Origin: Cryptomeria japonica
Taxonomy: Eukaryota > Streptophyta > Pinopsida > Cupressales > Cupressaceae
Direction: 5' to 3'
DNA length: 64,000 bases
Assembly: GCF_030272615.1 (NCBI RefSeq)
Contig: NC_081413.1
Location: 16,872,285 to 16,936,284, forward strand
A program made the translations under genes and the position numbers. Position 1 is the first letter of the stretch; the number at the start of each line of letters is the position of its first letter. The notes under the pieces are model-generated. The model was not told the origin of the DNA and did no database searches. It was given only the letters and a program-made list of their open reading frames with translations. Positions 11,703-24,130 of the stretch are shown here, piece after piece.

Positions 11703-14604
11703 ATGCCTGTTGAGACAAGATCAAAATCTAAAAAGATGGGTGAACCAATGTATCAACCCATGGACAACATAGCAAATTCGCAGTTTCAAACTAGTCAAAC
11801 AGTGCAAATCGAAGTTTCATCAAATACATCTTTACCACCATATGGAATGGTTCAACTTGGACCACCTCCATTATATGAACCAGTGTTTGTACCTATGAAA
11901 CCAGGACATGGGAGTGTTCCACCTACTCCCAGAGGAAGTGCACCTTTCAATTGGAATCAACCACACCTGCAACATGACATTCAAACTCAAACTTTATATG
12001 AAGAACAAACTCTTTTGCAAGGATTTGGTTCAGATCAAGGCATCCAACAAGAAATGAATCCAAATGTCCAACCAGATTCTTCATCAGATTCTGATGCTTC
12101 TGATGATGTTGACATGTTCCTTCAAGATCCAAAGATAACAAAAAAGATGGATAAGTTCTTGAGCAAGGTCTTTAAGATGTTTCCACAAAAGTATCTTAAC
12201 ATGATGAGTAATGTGACCTCTTCAAGTGAACAAATCAATGTGCAAGAACAACAAGGCGGTGAGTTGTTAAGTCTCCCTCCACATCCAAATGAAGAAAATA
12301 CACAACAAGCGACTCAACCTACCTTGATGAGCAAACGTGTTTCAAAGGCATTGACAGTGACTATTCCTCAAAAGTCACCTATAACGCAAGATCAAATGAA
12401 GAACACGCAAGTATTCACAGCTGTCCGTCAACAGAAAGTGGTTCCTTACATGCATAAAATTGGATCAACATCTAAGATGCAAGAAAGTTTCATGACTGGA
12501 ATGCCTCATATCACTAATGTCCAAAGCAATTCTACGATGCAACAAAGTTCTTATGTTCCGTTAAGTTCAATATCTTTGCCAAACACTATTGCGACAGATC
12601 CTTCGATAATGGCGACACAAAGAGCTATGGATAGTGGTTTGCACCACCAACAATTGTTGCAACAATTGAGTAATATACAAAAGGTACAATCGAATGTGCA
12701 AACAAGCAATATGCAACAACAACAATTTCACATTCGACAACAAATTGCAGCGCCTTCAGCACCATTACAAGTTAATGCAAACTTGCAACCATCACAATGG
12801 ATTGGACAAACAACACAGCAAGTTAATGCAAGTGCTATACCCCATCTTAAGGAGAAGCAATGAAAACCACCTAAACAAAGTTTTTTACAAATGATGGGAT
12901 ATACACCGCAACAACAATTGGCACAAAGTCAACAGATTCTGATTTATCAGCAACAACAACATGTGCCTCAATATATGCCAAGGCAAATAAGCTATCCTAC
13001 TTCACAACTGCAATTGATGCATGTGCAATATCAACAACCTACTCAATTGCAATATCAACCTAGGCAACAAGAAGCACAACAAAAAGGTCGATATCAAGGC
13101 ATAGTACAACCGCAACAACAAGAGATGTACCAAGAACTTTATATGCCAGAGACACCAAAAATGGCCATTTCAGAGTATCAACAACCGATCGAAAATGCGA
13201 TGTATCGACAAAGAATACCTACTGGGATTAATGATGGACCTTCAAAATCTGATACAATTGCGCAACAACTTGAGAAGTTGCAACAAAAAGTTGATGCATT
13301 AGAAACTAAAGGAACAAAGAAGTTGTATACAGATCAAGACCTATGTCCTAATCCATTTGACAAGAGTGTATACATGCCTCCATTCCCTAAACATTTTGAG
13401 GCACCTAATTTTGAGAAATATAAAGGGAATGGCAATCCAAAAGATCACATTCGAGCATTTTTTGCGGCATGTACGGAAGTGAGCTATGAGGATACATATT
13501 TAATGCGATTATTTGCATGAAGTCTCACGGCACAATCCATGGATTGGTATTCACATCTGCCAGGAAATATAAAGACTTGGTCGAAATTGGCTCAAAAGTT
13601 TTTATCTCATTTCGCGTTCAACATCGACAGTGACGTGACTATGTCAGATTTATGCAATACCAAGCAAAAGCAAGGTGAACCATTAGTGACTTTTTTGCAA
13701 CAATGGCGAAGCTTGTATAGTCGTTCTTCTCTCGATATACCTGAAGAACAACAAGTGAATCTATTTATCCAAAATTTGGTCCCAGAATGATGTATGAGCT
13801 AAAATTGAAAAGTCCTAGTACTATAGAGAAACTCATTAAGAAAGGAATGAGTATTGAAACGACTCTTGTAGCTAAAGGAATTATCAAGCTCAATAAAGAC
13901 AGTGACAACACAAATTATTCAGGGGACAGAAATAGATTTTGGTATAAGAACAAGAATGTCACTAATGATGGAGTTGTTGATGCAAGAGCGGTGAATGCAA
14001 ATCAACCCCCATTCACAATCAAGAAATTGAGTGTTCCTAATCTGTCAACTATGGAACAAAATCAAGCACCAATGAGCAATGTTACTCAACAGCCGCAATA
14101 CCAACAACATGCTCAACAACAGCATACTCAACAATATAATCAACAAGGCCAACAACAAAACCAACAACGCAAACCCTTCCGATCAAGGGATAGGCCTCCT
14201 CGACAATTTACGCCATTGGGAGAACCTATTGAATCAGTAATGAGGCAATTGATACAAGCAAAATTTATTAAGCTACCAGATATCAAGGCAAAACCGGCGG
14301 TAAAACTGCATTGGTGGAATGATAATGCATACTGTGAGTATCATCGGTCCAAAGGACATAAAACTACATCATGCTTTCAATTGAAACATATGATCCAAGA
14401 CTTGTTAGAGCAAGGAGTAATTGAGGTAGATCCACCCCATGCGACCTCTAACACTGATCATACTATTTTCAAAACTCCTTTGCTTGATCATGACAAGGGT
14501 AAAGCGTCTTCTTCCAATTCTGCTCAAACGGCCAATTATGAAAATACCAGTTATAACAATGTCATTATTGTTTTTGTGCGTCAAATGAGTATGTTTCCAC
14601 CCTG
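11703..14604 (+). pseudogene. gag: Element C gag polyprotein (broken)
   Basis: I choose ATG 11703 (MPVETRSKSKK), because it aligns with MAHTRSRSRQ at the start of D gag. A long Gln-rich N-terminal half (to about 13250) is followed by the retrotransposon gag domain (VYMPPFPKHFEAPNFEKYKG, about 13368-13800) and a CX2HX4HX4C knuckle (CEYHRSKGHKTTSC, about 14332-14373). In-frame TGA stops occur at 12861 and 13518. A one-base loss near 13788 shifts the frame, and another shift lies near 14570-14600. The N-terminal Gln-rich extension is absent from D gag, so the gag proteins differ greatly in length. Role: particle assembly and RNA binding. Confidence 0.88.
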
Positions 14605-16575
14605 AGAATAAAGGAACAAGATCCTTCTTGCGTGGTCACCACTCGTCGATCCAAAATAGTCTTGAAAGGAGCTCCTGCAGCTCCTCCCAAACTGACTCCT
14701 GCAAGTCAGTATAATCTTTTGGATCATCTAGGAAAAACACCTGCACAAATATCAATTCTTGAGTTGTTGAAAATGTCTCCCATGCATCGTGCAGTCCTAG
14801 ACAAAGCTTTAATTGAGTCCACTATCCCAACAAATATTGATGTTGACCAGTTCCAAGCCCGGATTGGACATCTAGCTGTTTCCCAAAATGTCACATTTTC
14901 TGATAATGATATCTCACCTGATAAGCTCCCTCATAATGATCCTTTACATCTTGAAGTCTTTGTCCATAATTGCAAAATCCGACGAGTCTTGATAGATGGC
15001 GGAGCAGGTCTTAATATTTATACTTTGAGAGTGGTCATTGGCCTTGGATATACAGAAAATGACATTGATGCTTCCAAAAGAATAACCATCAAAGCATATG
15101 ATGATGCTGAGCGTCCATCTAAAGGGATAATTACATTGCCTATCAGAGTCGGTCTAGTGACAGAAAACACTTTCCTACAAGTCCTAGACCTTGATCTCCC
15201 TTATAATATGATTCTTGGTCATCCATGGATCCATGCAATGAAAGTAGTTCCATCCACCTATCATCAATGTTTAAAATATCCTTATAATGGAACTGAGATA
15301 ACAATTCCTAGAGATCCCAATCCATTCCAATTTTGTGCTACTCTAAAGGATACCCCTCAGCAGCAAGTCCCAGTCAATAGAGCGGCCAATTCACATAGTT
15401 ATGTGGATCCTAATGAATTGTTAGATGCTATCAAAGGAAAATTGAAGATACAGGATCAAGGATGCAGAGAATATTCAATGGATCAAACATTCCTCATCGG
15501 GAATTTACCGATATCTCCAAAATCATATGGCAAACCGCATTTATTGCAAAAGGAACCTAAGGTCACCATTCAATATCAGCCTCCCACTACATTTACAAGA
15601 TGGGGAGAACTTGACAAAGAAACCGTAGATGATGATGTCATAGATTGGCTTTACAAAGATCCAACTGAGACCCCACCTGTCAGGTTGCCAGTGGAACACT
15701 ACGGCAAAGGATTTACTATGCTGCAAAAGAAAGGATATGATGGCTGCAGTGGCTTAGGCCTGAACAACAATGGAAGGGTAGAACCTTTCATACCTAAGAG
15801 GCGACCTCCAACTTTAGGGTTAGGTTTTGTACCATTGTGAATTGGACCCTCATCTTCCAAAGTGCCTAGTTGTAGAAAAGGGCGTAACTCTGATGATGAA
15901 ATAACACCTAAGGATACCCGACCTGAAACTAATTCCAATGAATGGGAGTGGAGTTCTTTTTCTTCTAGCTCCTATGCCCTTGATAATATTTTCCTTGACC
16001 CTGATAATTTGCCCATGGAAGACAAACATGAAATAACTCCTCTCCCTAAAACATGTCCTCATGCTTGGATAGAGTCATTTTGGGATCCAAGCTCCGAATC
16101 CGATACAAACAGTTCGGATAGTGACACCACAGATGTTCACATTTTTACCATATCAGCCCCCTCTCTCCTTACAATCGATGATGACATGCCCCTCATCTAT
16201 CCCCAACTTATCCAATATGACCAACAAGAACCACTCACATTGGACTATTTTCAAAATGATGAAGCAATTGCAGAATTCCTGGGACTACGGGAAGGCATAC
16301 CACAAGGCGATCATAAGGCAGGCTTTTCTATCGACCTAGATTCCATAGCATATTTTGGGGAGTCAACTCCCTCTTCCAGTCATCAAAATGAAAAAGGAAA
16401 AGAAAAAGAAAAAAATCAAAAGAATAGATCTTTGAGTGAAAACCGTAAGGCACTCTCTGATCATACAAAAGTAAAAATAAAAGACGTACCTGCGAGTGAA
16501 ACCTCTCTAAGGTGCCCAAAGGTGGGAGAGTGGACGTACCCCTATCAATTCAGGACAAATCAACATTGCTGGTAG
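14605..16575 (+). pseudogene. pro: Element C protease region with G-patch
   Basis: One frame encodes a retroviral-type aspartic protease fold: VLIDGGAGLNIYT at about 14984-15022 holds the catalytic Asp-Gly, followed by the flap and the ILGHPWIHAMK block. A G-patch-like segment (QKKGYDGCSGLGL, about 15724-15762) follows. The frame has one TGA at 15838 and then an acidic, variable linker to 16575. A frameshift near 16510 joins it to the RT frame. D has the same order. The protease would process the polyprotein; the G-patch may bind RNA. Confidence 0.85.
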
Positions 16576-19500
16576 AGATGACCGAGGAAATCAATTTGGG
16601 TACACCTGACAACCCTAAGGTCATTCATTTTGCTGCTTCTCTATCAAAACAGGAAAAGATAGATTTTGTCAATTTCTTTCTAGAGAAGAAGATTAGCTTT
16701 GCATGGCCCTATGCAGATATGCCTGGCCTCGATCCAGAATTAGTCCTTCATCATTTGCCATTAAAAGCCGATGCCAAGCCTGTCAAACAAAAACTTTGAA
16801 AGATGAATCCCCAGGTGGCTCTTTTGGTCAAAGTGGAACTAAAAAAATTACTAGATGTGGGCTTCATCAGACCCATTGATTATGCAGACTGGATTTCAAA
16901 TTTAGTACCAGTTAGCAAAGTAACTGGGGGCATCCGAATCTGCACAGATTTTAGGGACCTCAATAAAGCATGCCCTAAAGATGATTTTCCATTGCCAAAC
17001 ATAGACATCATAGTGGACATGACGGCTGGATATGAGATGCTTTCATTGATGGATGGTTTCTCCGGCTATAACCAAATTCGCATTGCTACTGAAGATCAGC
17101 ATAAGACAGCATTCACCTATGCTTGGGGTACCTACTGTTGGAATGTGATGCCCTTCGGCCTTAAAAATGCAGGGGCAACATATCAAAGAGCAATGACGAC
17201 AATTTTTCATGATTTCATGCATACTTTGATGGAGGACTATGTTGATGACTTGTTATGCAAATCTGTCACCAGAGATAGTCATCTAGCCATCCTGGGCCCA
17301 ATCTTTGACAGAATGGAGACCTACAAACTCAGGCTCAATCCAAAGAAGTTTGTCTTTGGTGTCACAACTGGCAAATTACTTGGATACATTGTTTCTCACC
17401 GAGGCATTGAGGTCGACCCCGCCAAGGTTAAAGCAATAATGGATATGCCTCCACCTTCAAACCTCCGACAATTAAGAAGTCTACAAGGAAAGCTCTAGTC
17501 AATTCGTCATTTCATAGCTCATTTGGCCGACAAATGTCATCCATTCCAACATCTACTGCACAAAGGTGTCGCTTTTAAATGGATTGAGCAATGTCAATCA
17601 GCCTTTCAAGCTCTCAAAGACTATTTGTTGTCACCGCCTATTCTAATGCCTCCTATAGAAGGGAAGCCTTTTATATTGTATATTTATGCAACTGAAACAG
17701 CATTAGGAGTTCTATTGGCTCAACAAGATGAAAATGGCAAAGAGAGAGCTATTTATTATATCAGCCGGACACTGGTCGGTTATGAATTAAATTATTCAAC
17801 TATTGAAAGGGCATGCTTAGCGGTGGTATTTGCAACACAAAAGCTTTGACATTATATGTTAAGTCACCAAACATTGTTGGTTGCAAAAATTGATCCCTTA
17901 AAATACTTGCTTAGTCGAGCAGCTCTGACAGGTCGCCTAGCAAAGTGGGTCATGATTCTCAGTGAATTTGACATTGAGTATATGGAGCAAAAGGCAATAA
18001 AAGGACAAGTCATAGCAGATCAACTTGCAGAGGCTCCTATTTATGATGATCATCCCATGTTGATAGATTTTCTAGATGAATTTGTCTTTGCTCTTACATA
18101 TTCTAATGAATGGAAGTTATATTTTGACGGGTCCCATACCAAGTTCGGGTCTGGAGTAGGCATTTTGTTTGTCACCCCTCAAGGTGACGCTATTCCCAAG
18201 TCTTACAAAATAACTTTCCATTGTACCAATAACATTGCAAAATATGAAGCACTGGTCACAGGACTCCAAGTAGCAGTCCACTGGAACATCACGCATTTGC
18301 AATTCTATGGAGATTCTCAATTAGTCATCCGACAAGTGAATGATGACTATGAAACAAAAGATGAAAAGCTTATTCCCCATAAGCACATGGTAGATTTCTT
18401 CAAGACAAAATTCATAGCTATCCATTTCAGTCAAGTGCCAAGAATGCAAAACAAGTCGGCAGATGCGATGGCTACGATTTCTTCCATGTTGAATATGCCC
18501 CACAATATGGACAAATGTGAATTTTTAGTTGAACAATTGCTGGTTCCCTCTTTTGACATTCCGACTGCAGATGTGATGTGTGTTCTTGTTGGTCCTAACT
18601 CCTCGTGGTACAATGACGTATATCAATATTTGAAATCTCAAACCTTACCACCCAACCTTTCCGCTAACCAACACCGAGCCTTTATCCGACAAACAACCAA
18701 ATATGTCATCATCGCTGACACCCTTTACCGCCGATCCTTTGACCATACCCTCCTCAGGTGTTTGGATTCTAACGAAGCACAAACGGCTTTACACGAGGTT
18801 CACGATGGTATATGCGGGGGCCATTTCAATGGTTTGAGCTTAGCTAAAAAGTTGATTCGTGCTGGGTATTATTGGCCTACTCTGGAAAAAGATGTTCATG
18901 GTTTTGTTAAGAAGTGCTATAAGTGCCAGATCCATGGAAATTATATTCATGCACCAGCTCAAGAGCTTCATTCTGTCATATCTCTGTGGCCCTTTTCTCA
19001 ATGGGGATTGGATCTTATTGGAAAAATTCACCCGACATCTGCAAATGGACACAAGTTCATCATTACAGCTATAGAATATTTTACAAAATGGATCAAAGCT
19101 ATCCCCATGACCTATATCACTGGTATCCAAATTTCAAAATTCTTGCTGAACTATATCATATGCAGATATGGGGTACCCCTTGCCATAATCACAGATAATG
19201 GTCGACCTTTTAAGAATAAAGATGTTAAAGAACTCTGTGACAAGTTTCATATTCAACATCGTTTCTCCAGTCCATACTATCCACAGGGGAACGGTCAAGC
19301 CGAAGCATCAAATAAAACCATTATCAAGATCCTGAAAAAGGTTGTCAATGACGCTGGTCGAGATTGGCATGTACAGTTGAATCCAGCACTATGGGCCTAT
19401 CGCACTTCTATCCGCACACCTACTGGCGCAACACCCTATTCCTTGGTGTATGGTGCGGAAGCCATTTTACCTTTGGAAGTGGAGATTCCTTCCTTGCGCG

Positions 19501-19865
19501 TTTCCTTGCAACATCTGATTGATGATGAGACACACAAAGTCTCCCGGCTGCATCAGCTTGAAATGTTAGATGAGAAACGTCAGACAGCTCTGACACATTT
19601 GCAAGCATATCAAAACCGTCTCCATCGCTCTTATAATAAGAAAGTCAAAGGGCGACACTTCAAAGTGGGAGACCTAGTTTTAAAGGCAAACCCCAAGAAT
19701 GCACAGTCTACTGACATCATCAAGGGCAAGTTTGAACCTAATTGAGTTGTGCCTTTCATAGTAACTGCAGCATATGGCTCGGGGGCATATCAGCTTGCGA
19801 CTCCAGAAGGTGAACCTCTGTCTGATCCTATCAATAGCATGCATCTTTGCAAGTACTGGGCATAG
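16512..19865 (+). pseudogene. pol: Element C pol: RT, RNase H, second RNase H, integrase
   Basis: A single frame carries reverse transcriptase (GFSGYNQI, PFGLKNAGATYQR, catalytic YVDD near 17239), a gypsy-type RNase H (TALGVLLAQ...ISRTLVGYELNYS), a second RNase H-like domain (YFDGSHTKFGSGVGI, KYEALVTGLQ, YGDSQLVIRQV; about 18118-18500), and integrase with the HHCC zinc site (about 18796-18940) and DDE residues (WGLDLIG; IITDNGRPF; PQGNGQAEASNK). It ends at KYWA-stop, 19863. Four in-frame stops break it: TGA 16797, TAG 17496, TGA 17847, TGA 19743. Homologous codons in D are Gln (CAG) at 17496 and Arg at 17847. There is no frameshift within pol. Confidence 0.93.
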
Positions 19866-21515
19866 TTTTTTATCAGCATTTTCTTTAAGTATGATCCTGA
19901 AAAAATACAAAAAAATGAAAAAGCAAAAAATACAAAAAAGAAAAAAAGAAAAAGAGAAAAAAGAGTAAACAGAATAAAGAAAAATGATTCGCCCTCTAGT
20001 GAAAACCTGGCAAACAGGCGCTTTGGGCAAGTACCATGGTGAAAACCTGGCAATCAGGCACCATGAGTAATAAGATCATTGCTCCATCATCTGTCATGAC
20101 CTCTAGCTATTCTTTCTCTTGGCCAGTTTATCATGTTTATCTTTGTCTTGACCCAATGTTTTGTTCTAGGCCTGTTATTGGTCAACTTCATTGTCTTGCA
20201 TACTCCGGTTTCTTGTACATATGTTTTGGTCCCGGTCTATGTGTCTTTCAAATGCGCATTGGGTGCGTTCTCCTTGTCATGATCAATCACTGGAACCTTC
20301 AAGAATATTTAAAAATGTCCTGAAAAAATCTCAAAAACATTTAAAAATGTCCTGAAAAAATCTCAAAAACATTTTAAAAAGTCCTGAAAAAAATCCCTAA
20401 AAAATCAAATAAAGTCCTGAAAAAATGAACAAAAAAATTGTAAAAACTCGGAAAACAAAAACAAGCATTTTGCAATAAATTCCCTTTGTGCATCGACAGC
20501 TCACTGAGTATACATCCAACGACAATCAATTCAAACACCGTGCTTTAACTGAAATCACGCATTACCAGATGAACTTTTTCAATCAAAACCAGACATTCAA
20601 ACTGATCACAATTGTCATATCAATCGAATATCAGCATCAAAATCATTTGTCCTTGTTACTACTATCATGGGTCTTATACAGGGTGTGGTATACTCGAAAC
20701 CAGACTGTGTCCTGTCTTAGACGGGGTACCGCATTTCCTGAAACTAGACAACATGATCATCCTATCAGCACTTTCAACTTTTGACAATGAAGATCAAGAT
20801 GTTTGTTTGATTTGCTTGAATTTGTGCATCTTATCTTTTTCTTGATTTATCTTTGGCTTCGATCATGGTCCTATGTTGCTCGATGATGTCACTGAGTGAT
20901 TTAGAGTGACCGAGATGGTTCATGGTCCCTTTCTTTTTTGTTGTGATTGTTGTTTGTCTGCGATGTGTCTGTCTTTTGCAAAAAGGGTTGCATTTCAGCT
21001 CTGGCCTTCAATGCCATGATACTACGCATCCATTTTGCTACACAAAAATAAAGATTCTCACCTACAAAGTGCATTACTGAAAGCAAGTTTTTCTTCGTCT
21101 CTAATTGTCCTCTGTCTCATTTCTTCTTACTAACATTTCTTTCGTTAGTTCGGATTGTCAGTTCGGTTTAGTGCTCCGATCTCCATATGCTGCATCCTGC
21201 ATTCATTGGTTAGTGCATTTGCATTACATCGAGTATCATATCCAGCATTTTATCCTTTTCATATTATAAATGCATCAAAAATACATACAAATACATCCAT
21301 ACATGTTCATCAACAGTGCATAAGTCATCCATACATACAAAAATAACTACAAATCATAACACATTGCATCCCATCATATCGATGCATATCATATCACATA
21401 TCATAATAATATCGGAGTACAAAACTTGGACTGTCTGTCCTCAATATGGCCCGTAGGCTGACTACATAATATCAAACTGCATAATGACATCTATCCTAAG
21501 GAGCATGTGCCTCTA
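19866..21515 (+). other. Element C region between pol and the antisense cargo gene
   Basis: No gene supported. It contains an A-rich stretch (about 19900-19975), a repeated GTGAAAACCTGGCAAACAGG unit (about 19998 and 20038) and tandem copies of a ~31-base CCTGAAAAAATCTCAAAAAC unit (about 20320-20400). Confidence 0.6.
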
Positions 21516-23324
21516 TCACTGGGTGCTCCCTCTATCCTCCTCATCCCTGCCATGTCTCATGGATGATGTCCCTCCTATCCCCGGTCCTGGCTGTGGTGGT
21601 CTCATAGGTCCACTCACCCCCATGCTACTCAATGACCTCCGAGAGCGTGACCTGCTCTCTGTCCTCAATTGTGCCCGATATGAAGGTGCTCTCTACTCTG
21701 GTGGAACTACACTCTCATATAGTGTCCTCCAATATAGTCTCTCCTCTTCGGTCTCTACCAGCATCTGTGCCATCTCCTGTGCACTGGCATCCCTAATCGA
21801 CCCAATGAACTCAGTGACTCTTTGTCCCTCTTGCTGTGCCTGAGCTATTGCTGTATCTCGAGCCGCTGTGAGTCTAGCTATCTCCGCTCTAAACTGATCC
21901 TGCTATCTCTCCAATGTTGCAATATGATCCTGCTGACTCACTATGGTAGCCTTGCACATCTCCATCTCCTCTGTCCTAGCTGTCTCCGGCTCTATGGGCA
22001 TATCATGCAATGCCTCCTGCTCGTCGTCCCCACCATCATCTTTGTCCCCATCATCTTCATCCTCGTCATCCCCCTCATCCTCATCCTCCTCGTCATCCTC
22101 ATCTCCCTCCTCTCCAGCGAGTGGGAAGTCCTCCTGTCGCCTCGGTACTAGAATGTCTGGATCTGTTAATGGCACTGGTCGTAGTTGTGCAAACCATCTC
22201 TCATACTCCTCTGTCGTCCCAGCATCCACCACATCTGACCTCCAATCCCACTGTCTCTGCTATAGCTGTGCAAAGTCGGCATATGCTATGTGTGGTTGAA
22301 TCATACTCCCCCATTGACTCGTCTCTCTGTGAGATCAGGCAAAGCATGCAGTCCTCCTAGGTACATCCTGTCTCTCTCCAAACTGTCGTTTGACCCTCTC
22401 TGATAGGTACATCTCAATCACTCTCTAGCGATTCACTGGTCATCCAATCAAGTACCTCTCCTGTCTACAATATGGTAGCTCCTCATGATCATCTGACCAT
22501 CCAGGGCAATCATGATATGGCCTCCATATGAACTCTCTCAGTCTGTCTAGCTCATGTCGCCAGTACAGTATGTATCCAAATGGACCCTGTCTCAGTGCTC
22601 CCCCATAGCAATACACATATGGTCGATGTGGTACTACCTGTCTCTCCGTAATTGGTTGACATATGGCTATGTGCTCAAATGCCCATACCTGTAGCAGTGT
22701 GACTCCACAGCTCAGAGTCTGAACTCCCTGATATGCTATCTGATGCAGCTGAAAATAGAGCATAGCTACTACACATGGTCCCCATGCGTAAATTGTCCCC
22801 TCTGTCGCCATCTGCTCTAGCACTCTTCCCCATCCAATAGGGAATCCATGTCCTCATCTGTCCCCTGCTAGAAGACATGCTATCACAACTGCTATCACCA
22901 CATATCGTTGGTCATACTCGGAAGCCATGCTCTCCCAGCTGATCTCCCTCTCGACGATGTCCACATCATCTACGTCGCACTCAAATAGCCTACATAACGC
23001 GTCTCTCCCTGTCACTGGGTCATACTCTATCATCTCCCCATGTATCAGAATGTGGAGGATGTGCCATACATCCTCTAATGTCACTGTCGCCTCTCCCGTC
23101 GCCAAATGGAATGAGGAGGTCTCCGAATGCCAGCGCTCTGCCAATGCAGTAAGCAATCCTATGTTTGCCCTAATCTCGGGCATGTATGTGATGTAGTATA
23201 TCCCAAGTCCTGCTAAGGTATCTCTGTCTGTGCTCCTGAGTCTATGTCGTAGCATGAATCAGTTTGGTTGGTTCTCCTGTGTGATCAATGGATACTGTCG
23301 ACTCTGTATCGCAAATTGGGGCAT
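21516..23324 (-). pseudogene. Antisense plant mobile domain (PMD, MAIN-like) gene carried by element C
   Basis: On the strand opposite gag-pol, one frame runs from ATG 23324-23322 to TGA 21518-21516 (602 codons) with no frameshift. The N-terminal half matches the plant mobile domain: the block ALAERWHSETSSFHLATGE at about 23140, then TVTLEDVWHILHI, then the conserved Gly-Trp-Gly and WGPCVVAMLY stretch near 22750. A long Asp/Glu tract (about 22050-22130) and a predicted helical, Gln/Glu-rich C-terminus follow, ending in an Arg/Ser-rich tail. Eight in-frame stops (TGA 23259, 22854, 22440, 22335; TAG 22425, 22260, 21903, 21693) break it. PMD proteins such as MAIN are nuclear and act in silencing and genome stability, and PMD copies are known in plant transposons. 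Role here is unknown. Confidence 0.85.
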
Positions 23325-23487
23325 ATTTTTGTCAGTTTTAGGTTTTGTTCCTACGGGTTGCCTTTCCTCATTTTCATGTCCAAATCAGGGTGTTTTTCAT
23401 CTAATTTGACCTATCCTACCCTTATCCCCCCTTTTCGGATCATTTGCATGTCATTTTGACCAAAATTAGGGTTTACATTGCACAATT

Positions 23488-23602
23488 GCACCTGTGTCAA
23501 GGAACCTGCGCCTGTGTTAGGTAACCTACGCTTGTGTCTCCCTACACAAGCACAGAAGACCCTACACAAGCGCAGGATTCGCCCTACACAAGCGCAGGAG
23601 TC
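23488..23602. repeat. Short-motif array near the 3' end of element C
   Basis: Three copies in plus orientation (such as CTGCGCCTGTGT) are followed by three in reverse (ACACAAGCGCAG). The centre can form a hairpin: GCTTGTGT, six-base loop, ACACAAGC. The array lies about 160 bases upstream of the antisense PMD start and about 500 bases before the polypurine tract. Confidence 0.85.
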
Positions 23603-24114
23603 CTTTTCGGCATCCCCTGTGGGCCCCACAATGTCCCGCAAGCACTCAAAATTCATGAAATTGAAAACATGGGTTTTTGAGATCCATACCGCTGCTCCTG
23701 CATCGTCCAGTTGTCTAAATGTGCGTACATGTTCTCCAAGGTGATCTGCCCTTGGAATGTTTGCCATCTGTCTGCAAGTGTCCTTGTCCAGAGCAACAAA
23801 TTTTTCTCTTGGGCTAGTGCAAATGAGCAAATTTCACCCTCTTGCCTCATTCATAGATCTTTGTCAGTGCATAGATGGACGTGCACCCTCTCCATCTTAT
23901 TTTGGTCATGATCTTTTGTGTCGTTAATTGCTTGTCCTTCATGCATCCGATCTCCGATTGTCAGTCCGTTCGATCCTATCATTTTTATCGATCAATTGGC
24001 CTCTTTTCTAGATGTTTTCGGCCAATTCCTCAAGGGGGCATGCATATGTCATTGTTATTTGTCTGGGGCATTTTCATTATCATTCTTTGAAACAATGCTT
24101 AAAGTCGCATTGTC

Positions 24115-24130
24115 TCAAAGAGGGGCAAAA
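24115..24130 (+). other. Element C polypurine tract
   Basis: CTCAAAGAGGGGCAAAA immediately before the 3' LTR primes plus-strand DNA. The inverted 3' end of D has nearly the same tract. Confidence 0.9.

Noticed and set aside
19900-19975. Poly-A tail of a LINE or processed pseudogene
   Set aside because: The A-rich run is interrupted, lies directly after pol inside element C and has no upstream LINE sequence.
21943-22360. Plus-strand Ser- or Pro/His-rich open frames
   Set aside because: They are shadows of the acidic tract of the antisense PMD frame.
21516-23324. A host MAIN-like gene next to transposons
   Set aside because: It lies wholly inside element C between pol and the polypurine tract, has no sign of introns, and D has a homologue at the same place.
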